Below, one piece after another: positions 30,527 through 39,243 of a stretch of DNA of 64,000 nt. How positions within the stretch are numbered: position 1 is the stretch's first letter; each line of letters starts with the position of its first letter. This DNA is from Clostridiales bacterium. GTDB lineage: Bacteria; Bacillota; Clostridia; Oscillospirales; Oscillospiraceae. The position numbers and the translations under genes are program-made. The notes under the pieces are model-generated. The model worked only from the letters and a program-made list of their open reading frames with translations, was not told the DNA's origin and did not search any database. The DNA is taken from assembly GCA_021202515.1 (NCBI GenBank), contig JAJQCW010000068.1, forward strand, positions 1-64,000, written 5' to 3'.

Positions 30527-31108
30527 TCAGTACAGGCTGGAAATCAGCTCCACGCACCGCTCGATGCCCAGCTCGCCGCTGTCCAGGGCGATGTGGTAGT
30601 TCCGGGCCACGCCCCATTCGGTGTCGGTGTAATACTGGTAATAGGCCCGGCGGCGCTGGTCCTTGTCCTTCAGTCGCTTCTCCGGGGACTCCTCCCGCTG
30701 GCCGTAGACCTGGACGATGCGGGCGGCCCGCTTGCCCATGCTGGCGTGGATGAACACCCGCAGGCAGTCCGCCGACCCCCGCAGAATGTAATCCGCGCAG
30801 CGGCCCACGATGACGCAGGGGCCTTCCTCTGCCAGCTCTAAGATCACGTCCCGCTGGTGGTTCCACAGGTAGTCCTGGGTGGACTTGCCGGTGGAGTCCC
30901 GCCCAGCAAAGGCGTTGATGAACCAACTGCCGTGGGCGGTGTACTCGCCCCGGTCCTTGATATACTCCTTGGTGAAGCCGGACTTCTCCTCGATTTTCTC
31001 CAGCAGCTCCTGGTCGTAGCAGGGGATGCCCAGCTTTTCGGCGGTCAGCTTGCCCACTGTGCGCCCGCCGCTGCCGAACTCCCGGCTGATGGTGATGATT
31101 CTGTTCAT
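30527..31108 (-). CDS. Cytidylate kinase-like family protein
   Basis: A 193-residue P-loop protein. The N terminus ITISREFGSGGRTVGKLTAE is the family's ISREFGSGG opening, in which the P-loop lacks GKS. It continues with LGIPCYDQELLEKI, CVIVGRCADYIL and the C-terminal helical part with YYQYYTDTEWG. Members are common in gut Firmicutes. Their substrate is not established, and CMP kinase activity is doubtful for lack of a classical Walker A. The ATG at 31108 follows AAAGGAGGCAGAACC. It is a single gene. Confidence 0.85.
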   Translation of the reverse strand: MNRIITISREFGSGGRTVGKLTAEKLGIPCYDQELLEKIEEKSGFTKEYIKDRGEYTAHGSWFINAFAGRDSTGKSTQDYLWNHQRDVILELAEEGPCVIVGRCADYILRGSADCLRVFIHASMGKRAARIVQVYGQREESPEKRLKDKDQRRRAYYQYYTDTEWGVARNYHIALDSGELGIERCVELISSLY

Positions 31109-31162
31109 GGTTCTGCCTCCTTTATTTGATGTGTGTATCGGTATCTCTATTATACATCATTT

Positions 31163-32557
31163 TCAGTCGGTGCTCAACTCCCGATAGGTGTTGCGGATGA
31201 CCACCGCCGCGATGAGGAAGGTCAAAATGTCCGCCGCCGGGAAGGAGTACAGCAGGCCGTCCAGCCCGAAGAACATGGGCAGCAACAGGGCAAAGCCCAC
31301 ACCGAACACAATCTCACGTACAAGGGAGATCACGGTGGAGGCCAGCGCCTTGCCGATGGATTGCAGGTAGATGAAGGTGCCCTTGTTCACCGTAGCCAGC
31401 ACCATCATGCACAGGTAGGTGCGGAAGCACTTGATGGCGAAGGTGGTGTAGTAGGCGCTCTCGTTGGCCGCGCCAAAGATGCCGATGAGCTGCCGGGGGA
31501 ACAGTTCCACGATGAGCAGCGCCACAAAGCCCACGATAGCCTCCAGCGCCAGCAGATGGGTAAAGAAGCTCTTAGCCCGGTCCTTGCGTCCCGCGCCGAT
31601 GTTGTAGCCCACCACGGGGATACACCCGGCGGAGAGGCCCACGGCGATGGAGATGACGATCTGGAAGAACTTCATCACGATGCCCAGCACCGCCAGGGGA
31701 ATTTGCGCGTACTCCTCCTGTCCAAAGACCGGGTCCAGCGCGCCGTATTTGGTACACATATTCTGCACCGCCGCCATGGAGATCACCAGCGAAATCTGGG
31801 AGAGGAAACTGGTGATGCCCAGGGGGAGGAAGCGCTTCATCAGGCTGGGGAACAGGCCAAAGCTGCTCCGCTCCAGCTTCACTGCCTTCATGTGGAACAG
31901 ATACCACACAGACAGGATGGCGGTGATGATCTGGCCGGTGATGGTGGCAACAGCCGCGCCCATCATGCCCCACTTGAGGACATAGATGCAGATGGGGTCA
32001 AAGACGATGTTGAACGCCGCGCCCACCAGAGTGGAGGCCATGGCGAAGGTGGGGCTGCCGTCGGACCGGATGATGGGGTTCATGGCCTGGCCGAACATAT
32101 AGAACGGCACGCCCAAGGTGATCCAGAAGAAGTATTCTTTGGACAGGGCAAAGGTGTTGTCGTTGACCCGGCCACCGAAGAGAGTCAAAATCGGCTCCTG
32201 GAAAATCAGGTACGCCGCCGTCAGCACAATGCTGACCAGGATGCACAGCACCACGGCGTTGCCGATGCTCTTGTGGGCGTTCTGCTTGTTGTTGGACCCC
32301 AGGCTGATGCTGACGAAGGCACAGCAGCCGTCGCCGATCATCACGGCCAGGGACAGGGCCACCACCGTCAGCGGGAACACCACCGTGTTGGCGGCGTTGC
32401 CGTAGGAACCCAGGTAACTGGCGTTGGCGATGAAAATTTGGTCTACGATGTTGTACAGCGCGGCAACCAGCAGGGAAATAATGCAGGGGACAGAGTATTT
32501 CCGAATCAGGGTGCCTACCTTTTCCGTTTCCAAAAAGGCGTTGGATTTTTGCTCCAT
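31163..32557 (-). CDS. MATE-family multidrug/cation efflux transporter
   Basis: A 464-residue inner-membrane antiporter with twelve predicted helices. VPCIISLLVAALYNIVDQIF in helix 1 and GWGM-type repeats at the middle (YVLKWGMMGAAVATITGQI) are typical, as is a duplicated six-helix layout (second half starting near RFLPLGITSFLSQISLV). It would export drugs or metabolites using Na+ or H+. The ATG at 32557 follows GAGGAGGAAACCAAA. A 210-base leader with a terminator and alternative hairpins precedes it, so expression is probably controlled by attenuation. Confidence 0.92.
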   Translation of the reverse strand: MEQKSNAFLETEKVGTLIRKYSVPCIISLLVAALYNIVDQIFIANASYLGSYGNAANTVVFPLTVVALSLAVMIGDGCCAFVSISLGSNNKQNAHKSIGNAVVLCILVSIVLTAAYLIFQEPILTLFGGRVNDNTFALSKEYFFWITLGVPFYMFGQAMNPIIRSDGSPTFAMASTLVGAAFNIVFDPICIYVLKWGMMGAAVATITGQIITAILSVWYLFHMKAVKLERSSFGLFPSLMKRFLPLGITSFLSQISLVISMAAVQNMCTKYGALDPVFGQEEYAQIPLAVLGIVMKFFQIVISIAVGLSAGCIPVVGYNIGAGRKDRAKSFFTHLLALEAIVGFVALLIVELFPRQLIGIFGAANESAYYTTFAIKCFRTYLCMMVLATVNKGTFIYLQSIGKALASTVISLVREIVFGVGFALLLPMFFGLDGLLYSFPAADILTFLIAAVVIRNTYRELSTD

Positions 32558-32599
32558 TTTGGTTTCCTCCTCAAAAAATAAAATGCGCCCACGCAAAGC

Positions 32600-32774
32600 C
32601 GGACTTACGCTTTACGCAACACGCAGAAAGAGACCCCGCCCGGACGAAGCCACCGGGCGAAGCAGGTATAAAATTGTCCGCCCGGTTTCCTCACGAGGGG
32701 AAACGCAGGCCAAAAAAGAACAGCGTGTAACGCACAACCGGATTTACGAGTTGAACACTACACGCTGCATGATT
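32600..32774 (-). promoter_or_regulatory. Structured leader of the MATE gene with internal terminator
   Basis: Read on the minus strand, CAGCGTGTA (32759-32767) pairs with TACACGCTG (32721-32729), followed by TTCTTTTTT: an intrinsic terminator about 40 bases after the start site. Further on, CCGGGCG (32653-32659) can pair with CGCCCGG either at 32637-32643 or at 32680-32686, so the two hairpins are mutually exclusive. An 8-codon ORF (MQRVVFNS) begins at the predicted start site, and its first codons form the 5' arm of the terminator. No known riboswitch consensus is recognised. Confidence 0.5.
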
Positions 32775-32803
32775 ATTGTAGCAAGACCGCCGGAATTTGT
32801 CAA
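32775..32803 (-). promoter_or_regulatory. Promoter of the MATE gene
   Basis: On the minus strand TTGACA, a 17-base spacer and TACAAT. Confidence 0.85.
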
Positions 32804-32862
32804 ACGCATTTTTGCCGATTTTTCTCCCGGAAAAAGCGGCCTATTTTGGTGCTTTCGGGGAC

Positions 32863-34137
32863 TTATCTCTCCCCATACACCCACGGGCTGGAAGCGCTGG
32901 AAAGATAATCGTCCCCCAGGGCGACGACCTGGTATTTTGTGCGGCCTGTCCCCGCCTCAACCGTGCAGGTGGTGGTCTCCGCGTCCAGGGCTGCCAGCAC
33001 TTCCCCGGTGCCGTCGGTGACTTCGTAGCCGGTGGCTCCCTCTACCGCCGTCCAGGTCAGGGTCTGGCCGTTTTCCGCCGCCTCAACCGTCAATTCCGGC
33101 TGCTCCAGCATCGGGGCAGTCTCGCTCTGCTGGGTGATGGCGTAGGGGGTCTGCTCCGCATCCGCCACGCACTGGCGCAGCAGCGGCAGGTGCAAAGTGG
33201 AGAGGGTGGTTTGAGACTTGGACGAGACCGACGTATCCAACTTGTCCACCCCAGACAAATCCATGCCGCAGGCGGAGGCCACGCTCATCGCCGCCAGGTA
33301 GCGGCCCAGGTCGTAGGAGAGGTGCTTGCCGTCCCGGTCCAGGGTGTCCCCCAGGTAGCTGCTGCGGGCGTTCTGGATGGCAGTGCCGGTGGCGATAATG
33401 AAGTCTGTCGCGCCGGTGTCCTCCACCTCGCTCTGGACGGCGGCGCAGATTTTTTCGTAGAGGTCCAGCTCCCCGGTGAACCGCTTCACGTAGTACCGCT
33501 CGGTACACTCCCGCAGGGACCAGGTCATCTGCCAGCCGATTTTGACCGCCTCGTTGGAGCAATGCTCTCTGGCGAAGTCCGCCAGCTTCTCCACATAGCT
33601 GGTCTCCCCGTGGCGGTAGGTGGAGGCCACCCCCGCCTGATAGCTCTGCTGCTGAAACAGGATGATGTCCCAGTCCTCGTCCTCCAGGGCTTGGGACATG
33701 GTGGCGCTCTCCTTCGCCAGGACCTCCCAGCTCCCGTCCCCGTTTTTCCGGTAGTTGTACACTGCCTCGTCGTTTTTGGCGAAGCCCCAGTGGTCGGCCA
33801 GGGGAGTGCTGCTGCGGTTCAGGTTGCCCACCAGCACCTGATACCCGGCGTCTGTGGCCACTTCGTAGAGAAACTCGGAGGAGTCCACGCTGAAGCTGTT
33901 GCCCACCACCAGGATTTTCAGCAGGGTATCCGGGTCGGCAGCGGCGAGGCGATAGAGGCTCCCCTCATCCGGTTCTTCCTCTGCTTCTTCGGTGGAGGAA
34001 TCGGCCTCGTAGACCACCGGCTGGGCGGAGCTTTCTCCGGCGCTGCTGTCGGTGGAGGTGGAGGAATCCGCCTGTCCTCCGGCGCAGCCGGTCAGCAGCA
34101 GAGCAAGGAGCAGCAGCAGCGAAACAGCCTGTCTCAT
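32863..34137 (-). CDS. Lipoprotein with DUF4886/SGNH-hydrolase-like domain and fibronectin-III-like tail
   Basis: A 424-residue secreted lipoprotein. Residues 1-18 form a lipoprotein signal with lipobox LLTGC. A Ser/Thr/Glu-rich linker runs to about residue 65. ILVVGNSFSVDSSEFLYEV starts a DUF4886 (SGNH-like) domain with GNS as block I, LFQQQSY in the middle and DGKHLSYDLGRYL as the late histidine block. Residues about 340-420 (GQTLTWTAVEGATGYEVTDG) are a fibronectin type III fold. It probably acts on cell-surface carbohydrate esters. It is coupled (ATGA) to the upstream membrane protein. Confidence 0.8.
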   Translation of the reverse strand: MRQAVSLLLLLALLLTGCAGGQADSSTSTDSSAGESSAQPVVYEADSSTEEAEEEPDEGSLYRLAAADPDTLLKILVVGNSFSVDSSEFLYEVATDAGYQVLVGNLNRSSTPLADHWGFAKNDEAVYNYRKNGDGSWEVLAKESATMSQALEDEDWDIILFQQQSYQAGVASTYRHGETSYVEKLADFAREHCSNEAVKIGWQMTWSLRECTERYYVKRFTGELDLYEKICAAVQSEVEDTGATDFIIATGTAIQNARSSYLGDTLDRDGKHLSYDLGRYLAAMSVASACGMDLSGVDKLDTSVSSKSQTTLSTLHLPLLRQCVADAEQTPYAITQQSETAPMLEQPELTVEAAENGQTLTWTAVEGATGYEVTDGTGEVLAALDAETTTCTVEAGTGRTKYQVVALGDDYLSSASSPWVYGER

Positions 34138-34421
34138 GGCTGTCCCTCCCGCCGGAGGCCGCAGAGGGCGGCGTTAAGCAAAATCGTCACCAGCAGCAGC
34201 ACCGCCACCCCGAAGATGGTCACGTCGATGGTGTCCAGCAGACCCGCGATGTCGTTCACGCCCAGCCGCAGCCGGACCTCGAAGAACTGGGCCAGCACCG
34301 CCAGCGAGCAGGCGGTTAGGCTGGCCCCCGCCGCGAGGCCCCGCGATGGGAGCTTGCCCGTAATGCCCAGCCCGGCAAGGACCCAGGACAACAGGCCGAA
34401 GAATAGAGAAAAAAGCAGCAT
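34134..34421 (-). CDS. Small membrane protein coupled to the lipoprotein gene
   Basis: A 95-residue protein with three hydrophobic helices (residues 1-20, 30-47, 65-85). The ATG at 34421 follows AGGAGGTTCCT, and its stop overlaps the lipoprotein start. No family is recognised. The coupling suggests a membrane partner of the lipoprotein or a common role at the surface. Confidence 0.65.
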   Translation of the reverse strand: MLLFSLFFGLLSWVLAGLGITGKLPSRGLAAGASLTACSLAVLAQFFEVRLRLGVNDIAGLLDTIDVTIFGVAVLLLVTILLNAALCGLRREGQP

Positions 34422-34449
34422 AGGAACCTCCTGAGTGTGATTTGTGTGC

Positions 34450-34668
34450 TTGGCTATTTCTTTGAATCAGCTTTAACAGTAATTCCGGCGAACCCCCCTC
34501 CACCACACTTCGCATGGGCGGCGAGGGAAATAATGTTTGATGTCTTTCCAGCAAAGTACAGGTTTTCCGCGGAGAACTACCCTTCGGCAACTGATCGCCC
34601 CTCTTGCCTCCCCTGAAAGGGGAGGCAGGCCGCCGCCTTTAGGCGGTGGCGGAGGGGTTCCCCCCGCG
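34450..34668 (+). mobile_element. MITE-like repeat, copy D (degenerate right end)
   Basis: It begins TTGGCTATTTCTTTGAATCA and has two GC palindrome blocks, including CTCCCCTGAAAGGGGAG and CCGCCGCCTTTAGGCGG. The right terminal repeat is not found before the TraX stop, so this copy is truncated or rearranged. Confidence 0.5.
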
Positions 34669-34675
34669 CCTCCGC

Positions 34676-35488
34676 TCAGAGCCGCAGCGTATACCAGCCG
34701 TTCCCAAACAAAACGATGAAAATGAGCACTAAAACCCCCAAATGCAGGGGATAATAGGCGTAGAAGAACCACTGCCCCCACTTGCCACCGGGATTCGGAC
34801 CCCGCTGGCCGTTGTAGAGCAGGATGGGCACCATCGCCACAACGCCCCAAATTTCAATGCCGCCAAAGTACACCGTCAGTTCCACCAACACGGCGATACA
34901 CAGGCAAACGGGCCGCTTGCGGAAAAAGTAGAACAGCAAAATCAGCAGCACACCGCCGCCGGAATAATCCGTACAGCAGAAATCCGCCAACCAGATGCCC
35001 GCCCAGCAGAACGCCAGGATCAACACTCCCGTCAACGCCATCTGTACCAGGGTCAAAGGCGGCTGTTCCCCCTCCTGCGCTTCCGCCGGGGCCTTCTGCC
35101 CCCGGTTCCACAGGGCCAGCACCCAACCCCGGCTGTGGTCCACCAAATAAACCGTCACCAGGCCGATGGCAAGGGTGAGCATGACGTTTTGGCTGTACCA
35201 GCTGGGCCAAAAGCCGTCAACGGCCAGGTCAAAGGGGATATCCGACACCACCGCCGCAAGGAGCAGCCGGAGGGTGTACTTCCTGACGCTGTGGGTGTGG
35301 AAATAGCCCTCCACCAGCAAAAAGCAGTAGATGGGGAAGGCGATGCGCCCGATGATGCGCATGGGCCAATAAGGTGCGTCACCGACCAGCAGCACCATAG
35401 CGATGTGGTCGATGGTCATGGTGACGAGGGCGATGAGCTTAAGGGTGAAACCATTGATGCACTTCCGGCTTTGTAGGGCTGCTGCCAT
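34676..35488 (-). CDS. TraX-family membrane protein
   Basis: A 270-residue polytopic protein. Family marks are LKLIALVTMTIDHIAMVLL at the N terminus, RIIGRIAFPIYCFLLVEGYF, the SDIPFDLA block and FFYAYYPLHLGVL near the end. TraX of F plasmid acetylates pilin. The chromosomal relatives common in Clostridia are acyltransferase-3-like membrane enzymes of unknown substrate. I chose the ATG at 35488, after GGAGAGGTCGCC. It is monocistronic, with no conjugation genes nearby. Confidence 0.88.
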   Translation of the reverse strand: MAAALQSRKCINGFTLKLIALVTMTIDHIAMVLLVGDAPYWPMRIIGRIAFPIYCFLLVEGYFHTHSVRKYTLRLLLAAVVSDIPFDLAVDGFWPSWYSQNVMLTLAIGLVTVYLVDHSRGWVLALWNRGQKAPAEAQEGEQPPLTLVQMALTGVLILAFCWAGIWLADFCCTDYSGGGVLLILLFYFFRKRPVCLCIAVLVELTVYFGGIEIWGVVAMVPILLYNGQRGPNPGGKWGQWFFYAYYPLHLGVLVLIFIVLFGNGWYTLRL

Positions 35489-35640
35489 GGCGACCTCTCC
35501 ATTCACGATTGAACTAGCACTAATATAACACTTCTGCCGCCGCCGCGCAAGCCCTTTTCGCCCTGCTTTTTCCAATTATCCATAGATATTTTCTTTTGAA
35601 TTGGCTCAACCAATTTATCTGTTCTATAAAACGCTTAACT

Positions 35641-35656
35641 TTCGGTATTTACCGAA
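35641..35656. promoter_or_regulatory. Palindrome upstream of the pflB promoter
   Basis: TTCGGTA-TT-TACCGAA, a perfect 7+7 dyad centred about 40 bases before the -35. The position suits an activator. It does not match Rex or Fnr consensus. Confidence 0.5.
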
Positions 35657-35686
35657 TATTTTCCTGTGAAATTCTTTGATAAATTC

Positions 35687-35715
35687 TTGACAATCTCGTA
35701 GAGGTATGCTATATT
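35687..35715 (+). promoter_or_regulatory. Promoter of pflB
   Basis: TTGACA, a 17-base spacer and TATATT. The leader is about 215 bases and contains GACCGG...CCGGTC (35724-35775) and AGTTAG...CTAACT hairpins of unknown role. Confidence 0.85.
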
Positions 35716-35936
35716 CACCTTGACCGGCGAAGCGGAAAAGCACCCTATCCCCCTGTTTTTTCAAAAACCGGTCATCCGTTTCCAGCATAGTTAGTTTTTG
35801 CTAACTCAACTTTCGGAAATGTCGCTCACAGAATATCAGGGCGGCACACCGAGAACTTTAGCACCCCCTGCGCAAAAGCCCTGTTTTCCTGTCACATTCA
35901 TCCTATTTCGTTACAATCATCAAAAGGAGTGTTAAA

Positions 35937-38189
35937 ATGACTGATTTCAAACAGTGGGAAGGCTTTGAAGGCCGCATTTGGAAGGAAGAGGTCAACGTCC
36001 GCGACTTCATCCAGAAGAACTACGTCCCCTACGACGGCGACGAGGCGTTCCTCGCCGACCCCACCGAAGCCACCGACAAGCTCTGGGGCGCGCTCCAGAA
36101 GCTCCAGAAGGCCGAGCGCGCCAAGGGCGGCGTGCTGGACTGCGAGACCGAGGTGGTCTCCGGCCTGACCGCCTACGGCCCCGGCTATATCGACGAGTCC
36201 CTGAAGGACCTGGAGCAGGTGGTTGGCATCCAGACCGACAAGCCCCTGAAACGGGCCTTCATGCCCTACGGCGGCATCAAGATGGCGGTCCAGGCCGCCG
36301 AGACCTACGGCTACACCGTCAACCCGGAGCTGAAAAAAATCTTCACCCAGTATATGACCACCCACAACGACGCGGTTTTCTCCGCCTACACCCCGGAAAT
36401 GCGCGCCGCCCGGAAAACCCATGTTGTCACCGGCCTGCCCGACACCTACGGCCGGGGCCGCATCGTGGGCGACTACCGCCGCATCGCCCTCTACGGCATT
36501 GACTACCTCATCAAAGAGAAGGAGCGGGACAAGCTGAACTGCGGCTGCGGCAACATGTACGACGAGGTCATCCGCCTGCGGGAGGAAATTCAGAAGCAGA
36601 TCAACGCCCTGAAGGGCATGAAGGAGATGGCCAAGCTCTACGGCTTCGACATCTCCCAGCCCGCCGCCAACGCCAAAGAAGCCTGCCAGTGGCTGTACTT
36701 CGGCTATCTGGCCGCCGTCAAGACCCAGAACGGCGCGGCCATGAGCGTGGGCCGCATCTCCACCTTCCTGGACATCTACTTTGAGCGGGATCTGAAAAAC
36801 GGCGTGCTCACCGAGACCGAGGCCCAGGAGATCATCGACCATATGACTATGAAGTTCCGCATGGTCAAGTTCGCCCGTATCCCCTCCTACAACCAGCTCT
36901 TCTCCGGCGACCCCACCTGGGCCACCCTGGAGGTGGGCGGCATCGGCATGGACGGCCGCAGCATGGTCACCAAGACCGACTACCGCTTCCTGCACACCCT
37001 GGAGAACATGGGCCCCTCCCCGGAACCCAACCTGACGGTGCTCTATTCCTCCCATCTGAATGAGAATTTCAAGCGGTACGCCGCTAAAATCTCCGTCAAC
37101 ACCAGCTCCATCCAGTACGAGAACGATGACGTGATGAAACCGGTGTGGGGCGACGACTACTCCATCTGCTGTTGCGTCTCCGCCACCCAGACCGGCAAGG
37201 AGATTCAGTTCTTTGGCGCCCGTGCCAACCTGGGCAAGACCCTGCTCTACGCCATCAACGGCGGCTTCGACGAGAAGCACCGCATCCAGGTCGGCCCCAA
37301 GACCGCGCCCATCACCAGCGAGTACCTGGACTATGACGAGGTCATCGAAAAATACGAGTTCTGGCTGGACTGGCTTGCGGACATCTACGTCAACGTGCTG
37401 AACCTTATCCACTATATGCACGACAAGTATTACTACGAGGCCAGCCAGATGGCCCTTATCGACACCGACGTGCGCCGCACCTTCGCCACCGGCATCGCCG
37501 GGTTCTCCCACGTCATCGACTCCCTCAGCGCCATCAAGTATGCCAAGGTGAAGGTCATCCGGGACGAGGACGGCATCTCCAAGGACTTCGAAATTGAAGG
37601 CGACTTCCCCAAGTACGGCAACGACGACGACCGGGCCGACGAGATCGGCATCTGGGTGCTGAAAACCTTCCTGGAGAAGATCAAGCGCCGCCACACCTAC
37701 CGGGACAGCGAGCCCACCACCTCCATCCTGACCATCACCTCCAACGTGGTCTATGGCGAGGCCACCGGCGCAATGCCCAACGGCCGCGCCGCCTACACCC
37801 CCTTCGCCCCCGGCGCTTCGCCCTCCTACGGCGCGGAGGAGAACGGCCTGCTGGCCTCCCTGAACAGCGTCGCCAAAATCCCCTATCACTGGTCCCTGGA
37901 CGGCATCTCCAACACCCAGACCATCAACCCCGACGCGCTGGGCCACTCCGCCCAGGAGCGCACCGGCAACCTGGTACAGGTGCTGGACGGCTACTTTGAC
38001 CAGGGCGCTCACCACCTGAACGTCAACGTCTTTGGCAAGGAAAAACTGCTGGACGCTATGGAGCACCCAGAGAAGGAGGAGTACGCCAACTTCACCATCC
38101 GCGTCTCCGGCTACGCCGTCAAGTTCATCGACCTGACCCGCAAGCAGCAGTTGGACGTCATCGCCCGGACCTGCCACGGTTCGCTGTAA
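35937..38189 (+). CDS. pflB: Formate C-acetyltransferase (pyruvate formate-lyase)
   Basis: A 750-residue glycyl radical enzyme that cleaves pyruvate with CoA to acetyl-CoA and formate under anaerobic conditions. The active-site pair is in [12 protein letters not shown] near residue 408. The glycyl radical loop is in [20 protein letters not shown] at the C terminus. The length is typical. The ATG at 35937 follows AAAAGGAGTGTTAAA. It is followed after a MITE-like repeat by its activating enzyme gene. Codon use is strongly biased, as expected for a highly expressed gene. Confidence 0.97.
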   Translation: MTDFKQWEGFEGRIWKEEVNVRDFIQKNYVPYDGDEAFLADPTEATDKLWGALQKLQKAERAKGGVLDCETEVVSGLTAYGPGYIDESLKDLEQVVGIQTDKPLKRAFMPYGGIKMAVQAAETYGYTVNPELKKIFTQYMTTHNDAVFSAYTPEMRAARKTHVVTGLPDTYGRGRIVGDYRRIALYGIDYLIKEKERDKLNCGCGNMYDEVIRLREEIQKQINALKGMKEMAKLYGFDISQPAANAKEACQWLYFGYLAAVKTQNGAAMSVGRISTFLDIYFERDLKNGVLTETEAQEIIDHMTMKFRMVKFARIPSYNQLFSGDPTWATLEVGGIGMDGRSMVTKTDYRFLHTLENMGPSPEPNLTVLYSSHLNENFKRYAAKISVNTSSIQYENDDVMKPVWGDDYSICCCVSATQTGKEIQFFGARANLGKTLLYAINGGFDEKHRIQVGPKTAPITSEYLDYDEVIEKYEFWLDWLADIYVNVLNLIHYMHDKYYYEASQMALIDTDVRRTFATGIAGFSHVIDSLSAIKYAKVKVIRDEDGISKDFEIEGDFPKYGNDDDRADEIGIWVLKTFLEKIKRRHTYRDSEPTTSILTITSNVVYGEATGAMPNGRAAYTPFAPGASPSYGAEENGLLASLNSVAKIPYHWSLDGISNTQTINPDALGHSAQERTGNLVQVLDGYFDQGAHHLNVNVFGKEKLLDAMEHPEKEEYANFTIRVSGYAVKFIDLTRKQQLDVIARTCHGSL

Positions 38190-38218
38190 GATTATTTGAG
38201 TATCCCCGCTTACGTTCT

Positions 38219-38345
38219 TTGCTCAAAACCCTTCCGTCGCGGCTTGCGCCGCGCCGCCTCCCCTTTCAGGGGAGGTGGACCATGCGAAGCATGGTGGAGG
38301 GGTTTTCGCCCAAAATCACCGACACGGCTGATTCAGAGGAATATA
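38219..38345 (+). mobile_element. MITE-like repeat, copy E (between pflB and pflA)
   Basis: CAAAACCCTTCCGTCGCGGC leads into the core CCTCCCCTTTCAGGGGAGG and the hairpin CCATGCGAAGCATGG, and it ends CACGGCTGATTCAGAGGAAT (right terminal repeat). The left terminal repeat is not clear. Confidence 0.5.
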
Positions 38346-38418
38346 CAACAGATTACACCCCCCGCAGAGGTGCATTTCGCGCCTCTGCGCCTATCTATTT
38401 TTGAGAGGAATCCTTTCT

Positions 38419-39168
38419 ATGGCAATCGACCCGCAAACCATCGGTCACGTTCACTCGTTAGAAACCTTCGGCCTGGTAGACGGCCCCGGCGTGCGTTTTG
38501 TGGTCTTTTTGCAGGGCTGCCGGATGCGCTGCCAGTACTGCCACAACCCGGAGACCTGGGCCGCCAGTGGCGGCACGGAGTGGACGGCACAGGCGCTATT
38601 CCAGCGGGTGTGGCGTTACCGGAACTACTGGGGCAAACAGGGAGGCGTCACCGTCAGCGGCGGCGAGCCGCTGCTGCAACTGGACTTTCTCACCGCGTTT
38701 TTCACCCTGGCAAAAGAAAAAGAGGTCCACACGGTACTGGACACCGCAGGGAACCCTTTCACCAGAGAGGAACCGTTTTTCAGCCGGTTCCAGCGATTGA
38801 TGGAGGTCACAGACCTGGTCATGCTGGACCTGAAACACACCGACCCCGCCGCTCACAAATCTCTGACCGGCTGGGACAACGGCAACATCCTGGACATGGC
38901 CCGGTATCTCTCCGACGCCGGCAAGCCCATGTGGGTGCGGCGGGTGCTGGTGCCCGGCCTGACCGACGAGGCGGCAGAACTGTCCCGGCTCAAAGCCTTC
39001 CTGGACAGCCTGCACAACGTAGAGCGGGTGGAAATTTTGCCCTACCACACCCTGGGCGCCTTCAAGTGGGACAACCTGGGTATCCCCTACCCGCTGGAGG
39101 GCGTTCCCACCCCCACCGGGGAACAGGTGGCTCAGGCGGAGGCGCTGTTGGGCATCCCAAAGAACTGA
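38419..39168 (+). CDS. pflA: Pyruvate formate-lyase-activating enzyme
   Basis: A 249-residue radical SAM enzyme that installs the glycyl radical on PflB. The iron-sulfur cysteines are in CRMRCQYCHNPETW (CxxxCxxC), preceded by LVDGPGVRFVVFLQGC. SAM-binding blocks include GGVTVSGGEPLLQ and VMLDLKHTDP. The ATG at 38419 follows GAGAGGAATCCTTTCT. It is directly downstream of pflB in the same direction, with copy E of the repeat in between. Confidence 0.95.
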   Translation: MAIDPQTIGHVHSLETFGLVDGPGVRFVVFLQGCRMRCQYCHNPETWAASGGTEWTAQALFQRVWRYRNYWGKQGGVTVSGGEPLLQLDFLTAFFTLAKEKEVHTVLDTAGNPFTREEPFFSRFQRLMEVTDLVMLDLKHTDPAAHKSLTGWDNGNILDMARYLSDAGKPMWVRRVLVPGLTDEAAELSRLKAFLDSLHNVERVEILPYHTLGAFKWDNLGIPYPLEGVPTPTGEQVAQAEALLGIPKN

Positions 39169-39191
39169 CCCGCCGAACCTTCCCATGGAAC

Positions 39192-39230
39192 GCAGAAACC
39201 CCCATCCGCTGTGGATGGGGGTCATTTCTG
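39192..39230. terminator. Terminator between pflA and the kinase-like gene
   Basis: ACCCCCATCC (39198-39207) pairs with GGATGGGGGT (39213-39222), extended by AGAAA/TTTCT. It serves two convergent genes. Confidence 0.7.
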
Positions 39231-39243
39231 TTCCGGATGGGCA

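Noticed and set aside
34676..35488. Evidence of a conjugative plasmid from the TraX homologue
   Set aside because: Chromosomal TraX-family genes are common in Clostridia, and no other transfer gene is near.
35898..38177. A 759-codon open frame antisense to pflB, and similar long antisense frames over metY, proS, the CoA-transferase and the topoisomerase genes
   Set aside because: They are side effects of GC-rich codon use. They are rich in Val/Gly/His/Asp with no domain, and each overlaps a clear gene on the other strand.
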